6,093 nt of DNA, taken from assembly GCA_020741375.1 (NCBI GenBank), contig DYZF01000268.1, forward strand, positions 1-6,093. The letters are read 5' to 3'. The stretch is from Tessaracoccus flavescens (GTDB taxonomy: Bacteria; Actinomycetota; Actinomycetes; Propionibacteriales; Propionibacteriaceae). Numbering within the stretch: the first letter of the stretch is position 1; each line of letters begins with the position of its first letter. Positions 1-4,488 of this stretch are shown here, one piece after another. The notes beneath the pieces are model-generated. The model saw only the letters and a list, made by a program, of their open reading frames with translations. It did not search any database and was not told the DNA's origin. The position numbers and the translations under genes are program-made.

Positions 1-147
1 GGCGCCTTACCGCTGCTCGACATCGTGTACGGAGAGGCATCTGCGCAGGTCAGAGCCCTCGCCAGACGTCTCGCAGCACCATGTCGCCCGGGGGACCGTG
101 GTGATTCATCTGATGCAATACGCAGACTAGAGAATGACATAATGTAG
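1..147 (+). CDS. Possible 3' end of an unidentified gene (partial)
   Basis: Frame 1 is open from the window edge to a TAG at 145-147, giving 48 residues that begin GALPLLDIVYGEASAQ and continue as an Arg/Ala-rich helix-like stretch. The first 26 or so codons have plausible actinobacterial composition. The second half (after LAAP) is rich in Arg, Asp and rare codons such as AGA and ATA, so the true gene may end or shift frame earlier. Frame 2 is also open across most of this stretch, which weakens the case. No family can be recognised from so short a piece. If real, it would lie about 100 bases upstream of the exporter and on the same strand. Confidence 0.25.
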   Translation, partial: GALPLLDIVYGEASAQVRALARRLAAPCRPGDRGDSSDAIRRLENDIM

Positions 148-247
148 CTTATCGGACAACGAGGTTCCATGTGTGACTGGGGTGAATTTCCGCCACCCCT
201 TCAATCCGTGGGAAGATTCCCCGTCATCTTGGTGAAGGCGGTATCTG

Positions 248-1474
248 ATGGCAGAGAGCTCGTGGAAGACCACGACTGCGCTGTTCATGACGTCGCAGGG
301 CTTCTCTCTGCTCGGCTCGATGCTCGTGCAGTACGCCCTGATGTGGCACCTGACCATCACCACTCAATCCGGCGAGGTCATGACGTTGGCGATCATCGTC
401 GGCTTCATCCCGATGCTGCTCATTTCCCCGTTCGCCGGAGCCTGGGCGGACCGGTTGCCCAAGCGAATGCTGATCGCTGCGGCCGACGCCTTGGCGGCGC
501 TCAGCACCGTCGCGCTGTTCATTGCGCTGCTCTTCGGGTACGACGACCTGTGGGTCATCCTGGCGGCGATGGGTCTACGCGCCGTCGGACAGGCGATCCA
601 GAGCCCGGCGGTGTCGGCGATCCTGCCGGAGATCGTTCCCGAGGAACACCTGCTGCGCATCAACGGGTACAACGGCGCCCTGCAGTCGGGCGTGGGACTC
701 GTGTCGCCTCTCTTGGCCGGCGCCCTGCTGACGCTGATGCCGATGCAATGGGTGCTTCTCATCGACGTGGTGACCGCTGCTTTCGCGATCGTCATCATGC
801 TCGTCCTGGTGAAGGTGGCCCACACACCCAGTGACGCCGAGCCCGTGGGCGCTTTACGCGACATTCGCGACGGCTTCGTGTACGTCTGGCAACACCGCTT
901 TGTGCGCCGTCTCTTCTGGTACTTCGCTGTCTCCTTCTTTCTCGCCGCGCCGGTCTCGTTCCTGACCCCACTGCAGGTGACCCGCTCCTACTCGAACGAC
1001 GTATGGCGCCTGACCGTCATCGAGATGGCATTCTTCGTCGGCATGATGCTCGGTGGTGTCCTGATCGGCCAATGGGGCGGATTCCGCCGCAAGGCAGCGA
1101 CTGTGGCGGCCGCGATCGTCGTGATGGGTGCCTTCGCCATGCTGCTCGGTCTGGAGCAGCCGTTCTGGCTCTACAGCGCGTGGATGCTGCTCACCGGCGT
1201 CTTCATGCCCTTCATGAATGCGCCCACCATGACCCTCCTTCAGACCAAGGTCGAGCCCAAGTTCTTGGGGCGTGTCATGTCGGTGATGATGATGATCTCC
1301 ACGTCGGTCATGCCCCTGGGCATGCTGGTGTTCGGCCCCATGGCCGACCGTGTGCGCATTGAGTGGATCCTGCTGGCCACTGGTGGGCTGATGGTGATCG
1401 GCGGGCTGCTGATGCTGCTCGACCGCACGATCCGACGCGGCGAGCCCCGCGTCGCTGAGGCCACTGCGAGCTAA
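248..1474 (+). CDS. Major facilitator superfamily drug exporter (MFS_3 / macrolide-efflux-like)
   Basis: A predicted 408-residue inner-membrane protein with about 12 hydrophobic helices, the usual length for proton-driven MFS exporters of the MefA/EntS-like type. It probably exports a drug, siderophore or other small hydrophobic compound; the substrate cannot be read from the sequence. Helix 1 (residues about 10-34) contains an SLLGSMLVQYALMWHLT-like stretch typical of this group. The helix 2-3 loop carries a clear MFS motif A, GAWADRLPKR (64-73), with the conserved Asp-Arg pair. The start is ATG 248, preceded by GAAGG at 234-238 with a 9-base gap. No clean -35/-10 pair is visible; a lone CATAAT at 138-143 is the only -10-like hexamer. 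The last 80 codons (from residue 329) lie in a direct repeat whose second copy is at 4135-4374, so the C-terminus may be a recombination product. The gene is otherwise complete and ends in TAA. Confidence 0.9.
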   Translation: MAESSWKTTTALFMTSQGFSLLGSMLVQYALMWHLTITTQSGEVMTLAIIVGFIPMLLISPFAGAWADRLPKRMLIAAADALAALSTVALFIALLFGYDDLWVILAAMGLRAVGQAIQSPAVSAILPEIVPEEHLLRINGYNGALQSGVGLVSPLLAGALLTLMPMQWVLLIDVVTAAFAIVIMLVLVKVAHTPSDAEPVGALRDIRDGFVYVWQHRFVRRLFWYFAVSFFLAAPVSFLTPLQVTRSYSNDVWRLTVIEMAFFVGMMLGGVLIGQWGGFRRKAATVAAAIVVMGAFAMLLGLEQPFWLYSAWMLLTGVFMPFMNAPTMTLLQTKVEPKFLGRVMSVMMMISTSVMPLGMLVFGPMADRVRIEWILLATGGLMVIGGLLMLLDRTIRRGEPRVAEATAS

Positions 1475-1589
1475 GGACAAAGTCGGACTTCTGGCCTAGC
1501 CCAGCTGACTCAAGTGGTCGCTGGCGTCGTCGGCCAACTGCTGGCCCGCACCGGCGTACACCTCCAGCACGACGTCGCCCCCGGACCTC
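1232..1589 (+). repeat. Left copy of ~350-bp direct repeat flanking the sigma-factor cassette
   Basis: This segment matches 4135-4488. It covers the last 80 codons of the exporter, the 21-base convergent gap, and the last 26 codons of the antiporter (read on the - strand). Counting by eye there are about 12 substitutions and one 3-base indel (one extra ATG here near 1288-1296). Positions 1481-1577 are identical to 4381-4477. Matching starts sharply at 1232 (ACCCTCCTTCAG) and decays at 1578-1589. The two copies are offset by 2903 then 2900 bases. Sequence outside the copies is unrelated. Confidence 0.95.
1496..1577 (-). pseudogene. Orphan 3' end of the Kef-type antiporter gene
   Basis: Read on the - strand this encodes the last 26 residues of the antiporter, through ADDASDHLSQLG and its TAG stop, identical in DNA to the end of the full gene at 4396-4477. 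Upstream of it (position 1578 and higher) the similarity stops, so no start or domain is present and it cannot be a gene. It is the debris left on the exporter side when the junction was duplicated. The fragment has no coding role here, yet over 97 bases it shows no change, which suggests a recent event or continued gene conversion with the right-hand copy. Confidence 0.9.
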
Positions 1590-1592
1590 TCC

Positions 1593-1734
1593 GACGCCAA
1601 CGCTCTGCGCCGAACGCCAACGCGTTTCGACGGACGCCACCATGACTCAGCGACGCCCCTGAGATCTCGCGGGCGTCGGCGATTCTCGTCGGCGGATCGC
1701 GATTCCAGTTGGCGTCGGGCTCCCGGTTGGCGTC
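1593..1734. repeat. Mirror-symmetric array of eight CGCCAAC-like sites
   Basis: Four units lie in one orientation: CGCCAAC at 1595, CGCCAAC at 1615, CGCCACC at 1635 and CGCCCCT at 1654. Four lie inverted: GCGGGCG at 1669, GTCGGCG at 1688, GTTGGCG at 1708 and GTTGGCG at 1726. Starts are 18-20 bases apart on each side, about two helical turns. The centre is the palindrome GAGATCTC at 1661-1668. The outermost units extend to perfect 9-mers, GACGCCAAC (1593-1601) and GTTGGCGTC (1708-1716, 1726-1734). The right half also has a 20-base direct repeat of GATTC (1681, 1701). It could be a multi-site operator, a foldback/BIME-like element or a relic of an insertion end; which one is not known. No open frame of gene-like character overlaps it. 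Confidence 0.65.
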
Positions 1735-1793
1735 TCGGAAAGAATCTTCAGCACTCTCGGACCACAAACGGCCTAGTCAACGCCAGGTGAACG

Positions 1794-1810
1794 GGGAGAT
1801 GCGGTCTCCC
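1794..1810. promoter_or_regulatory. Perfect 6-bp inverted repeat GGGAGA-N5-TCTCCC
   Basis: A perfect hexamer palindrome with a 5-base spacer lies about 23 bases upstream of the candidate -35 box of the DUF4397 gene. On the + strand it is followed by a run of A (1813-1819), not T, and read on the - strand the T-run comes before the hairpin, so it does not fit an intrinsic terminator in either direction. An operator is possible, with the A-rich run acting as an upstream promoter element. No regulator is identified. Confidence 0.3.
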
Positions 1811-1832
1811 AGAAAAAAAGTTGAAAGTTCCT

Positions 1833-1861
1833 GCATCCAAACCACCCCCTGCCCACGAAGT
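1833..1861 (+). promoter_or_regulatory. Candidate SigK-type ECF promoter of the DUF4397 gene
   Basis: GCATCC at 1833-1838 and ACGAAG at 1855-1860 are separated by 16 bases. The mycobacterial SigK consensus is close to CCATCC-N16/17-CCGAAT, and the second candidate site in this window, in front of the sigma gene, has the same spacing. Transcription would begin around 1867, leaving a leader of about 50 bases before the ATG at 1916. The assignment rests on motif likeness and on the neighbouring SigK/RskA-type pair; no start site is measured. Confidence 0.45.
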
Positions 1862-1868
1862 ACTCAGT

Positions 1869-1896
1869 GTCAAGGTGATAGTCGCCTCGTCAAGGT
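1869..1896 (+). repeat. Two GTCAAGGT boxes, 20 bases apart, in the DUF4397 leader
   Basis: GTCAAGGT occurs at 1869-1876 and again at 1889-1896, a 20-base period that puts both on the same face of the helix. They lie downstream of the candidate promoter and just before the ribosome binding site, where a bound protein could block transcription or an RNA element could act on translation. The same core, CGTCAAGG, forms a palindrome between the antiporter and its divergent neighbour at 6011-6040. Shared regulation is possible but unproven. Confidence 0.35.
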
Positions 1897-1915
1897 TTCC
1901 GAAAGGTTCACTCCA

Positions 1916-2722
1916 ATGAAGCTCTCACGCATCATCGTCGCCGGCTCCGTCGCCCTTGCGGCCTCCCTCGGCTCGGCAAGCGTCGCGCTCGCCGACGACC
2001 ACAACACCTCCAACGTCTCCATCCTGCACGGCGTTCCCGGCGCCACCGTCGACGTCTACGTCAACGGCGACGCGCTGCTCACCAACTTCACCCCCGGCAC
2101 CCTGACCGATCCGCTCGAGCTTCCCGAGGGCAGCTATGACCTCAAGGTCGTCGCGCCCGGCGCCGGCGCCGACGGCGAGGCGATCATCGAGGCCAACGAC
2201 GTCGCTGTCCCGGCCGGTGCCGACATCACCGTCGTCGCGCACCTCACCGACGCCGGCGTGCCAGCGCTGACCCCGTTCGTCAATGACACCAGCATGTCGG
2301 AGGAGGGTGGCCGACTGACCGTCCGCCACGTGGCCGCAGCCCCCGCCGTCGACATCCGCGCCGGTGGCGCGGTGGCAGTGTCCAACCTCGCCAACCCCGA
2401 CGAGGCCAAGCTTGACCTCGCCGCAGGTACCGTTCCCGCTGACGTCGTCGCCGCTGGCACCGACACCGTGGTGCTTGGCCCCGCTGACGTGACCATCGCA
2501 GCTGGCTCCAACACCATCGTCTACGCCTGGGGCTCACTCGAGGACGAGAACCTCGCCCTCGCCATCCAGAACGTCGCACTCGACACGCCCGGCATGCCCC
2601 ACACCGGTGCTGAAGGCCCCGCCACCTCGACCAACGAACTCATCGCCGCCACGCTGCTTCTGGCCGGCGTCGCCGTCACCGTCGTGATGGTTCAGCGCAA
2701 CCGCGCCAGCAACATCGCCTGA
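1916..2722 (+). CDS. Secreted, wall-anchored DUF4397 protein
   Basis: A 268-residue exported protein of unknown biochemical role. It starts at ATG 1916, with GAAAGG at 1901-1906 and a 9-base gap; the same frame is open further upstream, but that part reads through the leader and is not protein-like. Residues 1-26 form a Sec signal peptide (KLSR, a hydrophobic core, then an ALA/DD cleavage site). Residues about 33-220 match the DUF4397 pattern: two beta-rich halves opening with VSILHGVPGATVDVYVNG and LTVRHVAAAPAVDIRAGG. The C-terminus has MPHTG (227-231), a hydrophobic helix (about 242-260) and a basic tail (QRNR), an LPXTG-like sorting signal with Met for Leu. It should therefore be attached to the wall by a sortase or held by its tail helix. 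Codons are strongly biased to C/G endings (GAC, GTC, ACC), suggesting high expression. Its place upstream of a sigma/anti-sigma pair suggests it is the output of that system. Confidence 0.88.
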   Translation: MKLSRIIVAGSVALAASLGSASVALADDHNTSNVSILHGVPGATVDVYVNGDALLTNFTPGTLTDPLELPEGSYDLKVVAPGAGADGEAIIEANDVAVPAGADITVVAHLTDAGVPALTPFVNDTSMSEEGGRLTVRHVAAAPAVDIRAGGAVAVSNLANPDEAKLDLAAGTVPADVVAAGTDTVVLGPADVTIAAGSNTIVYAWGSLEDENLALAIQNVALDTPGMPHTGAEGPATSTNELIAATLLLAGVAVTVVMVQRNRASNIA

Positions 2723-2741
2723 CCGATCAGCTGACAATGCT

Positions 2742-2784
2742 CACGGCTTCCCGCCCAGCACCCGGTGCTGAGCGGGAAGCCGTG
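2742..2784 (+). terminator. Long stable hairpin after the DUF4397 gene
   Basis: A perfect 13-bp stem (CACGGCTTCCCGC with GCGGGAAGCCGTG) is followed after a single C/A mismatch by a further 6-bp stem (CAGCAC with GTGCTG) and a CCG loop. It begins 19 bases after the DUF4397 stop and ends just before the candidate promoter of the sigma gene. There is no T-run behind it, which is common for hairpin terminators in high-GC actinobacteria. It should separate DUF4397 transcripts from the sigma gene, protect the DUF4397 message 3' end, or both. Confidence 0.8.
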
Positions 2785-2785
2785 G

Positions 2786-2813
2786 CCATGTCTCCAGGAT
2801 CGCACGCCCGATG
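2786..2813 (+). promoter_or_regulatory. Candidate autoregulatory ECF promoter of the sigma gene
   Basis: CCATGT (2786-2791) and CCGATG (2808-2813) are 16 bases apart, the same spacing as the site before the DUF4397 gene, and they resemble SigK-type CCATCC/CCGAAT. It begins directly after the terminator hairpin. Transcription would start near 2820, about 10 bases before ATG 2830, so the message would be almost leaderless. That would explain why no proper Shine-Dalgarno sequence precedes this ATG. Two mismatches in the -35 box keep this tentative. Confidence 0.35.
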
Positions 2814-2829
2814 TGCAAGACTGGGGCCC

Positions 2830-3393
2830 ATGGCTCCCGACGACCGGCAGACCCCCGTGGGGCTCCTTGCCACTCAACTCGCCGCTGGCGATGAATCGGC
2901 GCTACAGGAGGCCTACCACCGCTGGTCCCGCCTCATCCACACCATCGCCAGGAATTCCCTGGGCTCGGCCGCCGACGCGGACGACGTCACGCAGCAGGTG
3001 TTCATCGCAGCGTGGAACTCCAGAGCGTCCCTGCGGGCGAGTGATGAGGCTCTCCCCGCCTGGCTCATCGGCATCTGCCGGATGAAGGTGATCGACGCTC
3101 TCCGCGCCAGGAGCCGCGGCTTCCGCAACGAGGAGGCGATGATGAGCGAGGCGCTCGACGAACCGGTGGTGCGGAACCTGGACGGTGTCATCGACTCGGT
3201 GGTGGTGCGCGACGCACTGGCCGCCCTCGGCGACCCCCGGGCGCAGATCCTCACCATGGTGTACCTGGAAGATAAGACTCATGACGACGTGGCCCGCCAC
3301 CTCAGCATCCCGCTTGGTACGGTGAAGAGCCACGTCCGCAGGGGCCTCGAGAGGCTCCGCTCAGTGTTCGAGGAGGTGGATTCCCTTGTCTGA
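2830..3393 (+). CDS. ECF-family RNA polymerase sigma factor (SigK-like)
   Basis: A 187-residue sigma-70 factor with only regions 2 and 4, the size of a standard ECF sigma. Region 2 covers about residues 14-96: the core-binding part has DADDVTQQVFIAAW (49-62), followed by LPAWLIGICRMKVIDALRAR (75-94), which reads the -10 box. Region 4 covers about 125-180, with the helix-turn-helix around THDDVARHLSIPLGTVKSHV recognising the -35 box. ATG 2830 (MAPDDRQTP) is chosen because the frame upstream, from ATG 2737, runs through the terminator hairpin and is not sigma-like; ATG 2788 is a possible alternative. It overlaps the anti-sigma gene by 8 bases, so the two are made together. It is assigned to the SigK group because its partner is RskA-like, not from a tree. 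Likely targets are itself and the DUF4397 gene. Confidence 0.88.
   Translation: MAPDDRQTPVGLLATQLAAGDESALQEAYHRWSRLIHTIARNSLGSAADADDVTQQVFIAAWNSRASLRASDEALPAWLIGICRMKVIDALRARSRGFRNEEAMMSEALDEPVVRNLDGVIDSVVVRDALAALGDPRAQILTMVYLEDKTHDDVARHLSIPLGTVKSHVRRGLERLRSVFEEVDSLV
3371..3376 (+). promoter_or_regulatory. Strong ribosome binding site deciding a TTG start
   Basis: AGGAGG inside the last codons of the sigma gene stands 9 bases before TTG 3386. It is the best Shine-Dalgarno match in the window and supports the TTG as the anti-sigma start. There is no ATG or GTG in frame nearby that would give a better-placed start. Confidence 0.8.
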
Positions 3394-4012
3394 AGACAGC
3401 AACTACACGCTTGACGACGTGGCACGGCGTTTCCGCCAAGCCGCCGCGCAGGACCCGCAGTGGTCCGACCCATCCCCCGGCACGTGGGAGGCCATCGCGG
3501 CAGCTACCGGTATCGCGCCCGACCAGGGCCGCGAGACGGCCTCCGCCGAATCCCAGTCAACTCCGGGAGTCAGCCGCCGCGGCTGGCTGCTGGGCGCCGG
3601 GGGGCTCGTCGTCGGTGCCATCGCAGGCGCGGTGGGCATGCGGATGGGCGACGGCTTCTTCGACGACCTTGAGGAAGCCGTGCGGCGCGCGGAACTCACC
3701 CCTCTTGACCGCCCTGACCAGCGCCTCGGCACCGCCGAGTTGCTGCGCCAGCGGGCCGGGTACAGCCTCTCGGTGGAGGTGCCCGAGGGCGTCTCCAACC
3801 CCAACGGCTACGTCGAGGTCTGGCTCATCAACACCGACGGCCAGCGGATGGTCTCGGTCGGCGTGTTCGCGGCCGACAGCATCGGCCGCTTCTCGATCGA
3901 CGAGGCTCTCATCGAGGGCGGCTACCTCATCGTCGACCTGTCCAACGAGCAGTTCGACGACGAGCCCCGACACTCCGGTGACACGATCATGCGCGGAGAG
4001 CTCCGCAGCTGA
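3386..4012 (+). CDS. RskA-like membrane anti-sigma factor
   Basis: A 208-residue single-pass membrane protein that should hold the ECF sigma factor inactive until a signal triggers its proteolysis. Residues 1-45 form the cytoplasmic sigma-binding part, with TLDDVARRF and PGTWEAIAAATG, the short pattern typical of RskA rather than a zinc (HxxxCxxC) anti-sigma domain. Residues about 66-86 are the membrane helix, preceded by SRRGWL. The outside part has the RskA C-terminal domain (about 125-206), recognised by GYVEVWLINTDGQ (141-153) and HSGDTIMRGEL (196-206). The start is TTG 3386 behind AGGAGG, overlapping the sigma stop by 8 bases, so the anti-sigma is translationally coupled and kept in balance with its sigma. 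In mycobacteria RskA is cut by a site-2 protease (Rip1); the same is expected here by family. The extracellular signal is unknown. Confidence 0.85.
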   Translation: MSEDSNYTLDDVARRFRQAAAQDPQWSDPSPGTWEAIAAATGIAPDQGRETASAESQSTPGVSRRGWLLGAGGLVVGAIAGAVGMRMGDGFFDDLEEAVRRAELTPLDRPDQRLGTAELLRQRAGYSLSVEVPEGVSNPNGYVEVWLINTDGQRMVSVGVFAADSIGRFSIDEALIEGGYLIVDLSNEQFDDEPRHSGDTIMRGELRS

Positions 4013-4016
4013 TCCC

Positions 4017-4031
4017 TGGCGCTCGGCGCCA
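4017..4031 (+). terminator. Small hairpin after the anti-sigma gene
   Basis: TGGCGC-TCG-GCGCCA forms a perfect 6-bp stem starting 5 bases after the stop codon. No T-run follows. A weak terminator or message-end stabiliser is likely; the larger hairpin at 4098-4131 may serve the same role. Confidence 0.35.
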
Positions 4032-4097
4032 AGCGCTCAACCGTCCTGCTCGATGATGTCCACTCCGCCGCCTACAGCGCGGGGTGGGGCCACTAGG

Positions 4098-4131
4098 CTG
4101 GGGATCGTTGCTGGGACGAAGCAGTCCCCAG
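4098..4131. repeat. Bulged hairpin at the right edge of the cassette
   Basis: CTGGGGA (4098-4104) pairs perfectly with TCCCCAG (4125-4131), and inside it TCGT (4105-4108) can pair with ACGA (4116-4119), leaving the 5-base bulge AGCAG. Alternatively TGCT (4109-4112) pairs with AGCA (4120-4123). It ends three bases before the right repeat copy begins at 4135. It may be the operon terminator or a mark of the recombination that brought the cassette in. No counterpart was seen at the left edge. Confidence 0.4.
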
Positions 4132-4134
4132 GGC

Positions 4135-4374
4135 ACCCTCCTTCAGACCAAGGTCGAGCCCAAGTTCTTGGGGCGTGTCATGACGGTGATGATGATCTCC
4201 ACGTCGGTCATGCCCCTGGGCATGCTGGTGTTGGGCCCCATGGCCGACCGCGTGCGCATCGTGTGGATCCTGGTGGCCACTGGTGGGCTGATCGTGATCG
4301 GCGGGTTGCTGATGCTGCTCGACCGTACGATCCGACGCGGCGAGCCCCGCGTCGCTGAGGCTACTGCGAGCTAA
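4135..4374 (+). pseudogene. Truncated duplicate of the exporter C-terminus
   Basis: This encodes the counterpart of exporter residues 329-408 (TLLQTKVEPKFLGRVM to EATAS) and ends at the same TAA. Compared with the full gene it lacks one Met of a MMM run (3-base deletion) and has five amino-acid changes: Ser to Thr, Phe to Leu, Glu to Val, Leu to Val and Met to Ile. Five other changes are silent. The frame is unbroken and extends upstream to a GTG at 4084, which would give a 96-residue product with about two hydrophobic helices. The upstream 17 codons come from cassette DNA and no good ribosome binding site is seen, so a functional protein is unlikely. Confidence 0.85.
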
Positions 4375-4488
4375 CGACAGAGTCGGACTTCTGGCCTAGC
4401 CCAGCTGACTCAAGTGGTCGCTGGCGTCGTCGGCCAACTGCTGGCCCGCACCGGCGTACACCTCCAGCACGACGTCGGCCCCGGCCTC
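4135..4488 (+). repeat. Right copy of ~350-bp direct repeat flanking the cassette
   Basis: This is the counterpart of 1232-1589, with the same gene order: exporter 3' end, 21-base gap, antiporter 3' end. Here the antiporter part is the real gene end and the exporter part is a fragment. Ten of the roughly 12 substitutions and the only indel fall in the exporter part. The two others are in the short gap (positions 4375 and 4380). Confidence 0.95.

Larger units (their letters stand above)
1590..4134. mobile_element. Inserted cassette: DUF4397 surface protein, ECF sigma factor, RskA-like anti-sigma
   Basis: This block lies between the two direct repeat copies, separating an exporter from an antiporter that appear to have been convergent neighbours. 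It carries one complete regulatory module, all genes on the + strand. No transposase, integrase or inverted element ends were recognised, so it does not look like a classical transposon or integrative element. Single-crossover integration of a circular DNA carrying a copy of the junction, or a tandem duplication with later loss, would both give this arrangement. Codon use in the block is similar to the flanks, so a donor of similar base composition is likely. The class 'mobile element' is an inference from the structure only. Confidence 0.5.

Noticed and set aside
854..1480. Long open frame on the - strand across the exporter (208 codons)
   Set aside because: Rich in His, Gln, Asp and Arg with no recognisable family, and antisense to a clear MFS protein; it is a shadow frame of high-GC DNA.
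1475..1495. AAGTC-G-GACTT inverted repeat in the 21-base exporter/antiporter gap as a bidirectional terminator
   Set aside because: The loop would be a single base, too tight for an RNA hairpin, and the right copy has an altered outer base; I see no functional support.
1593..1734. Integron attC site or CRISPR array
   Set aside because: The units do not match the GTTRRRY / RYYYAAC core needed for attC, and there are no long identical repeats with unique spacers as in CRISPR.
1794..1825. Intrinsic terminator formed by GGGAGA/TCTCCC and the adjacent homopolymer run
   Set aside because: On the + strand the run is A instead of T; on the - strand the T-run precedes the hairpin. Neither orientation fits.
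1709..1915. Upstream extension of the DUF4397 frame to TTG 1709
   Set aside because: The extra residues run through the mirror array, the candidate promoter and the ribosome binding site; the signal peptide begins cleanly at ATG 1916.
2737..2829. Upstream starts for the sigma gene (ATG 2737, ATG 2788)
   Set aside because: The first lies before the terminator hairpin and the residues are not sigma-like. ATG 2788 cannot be fully excluded but would overlap the candidate promoter.
3411..4358. 315-codon + strand frame through the anti-sigma gene into the right repeat
   Set aside because: Its product is low-complexity Ser/Arg/Thr/Pro out of frame with the convincing RskA-like protein and out of frame with the exporter fragment.
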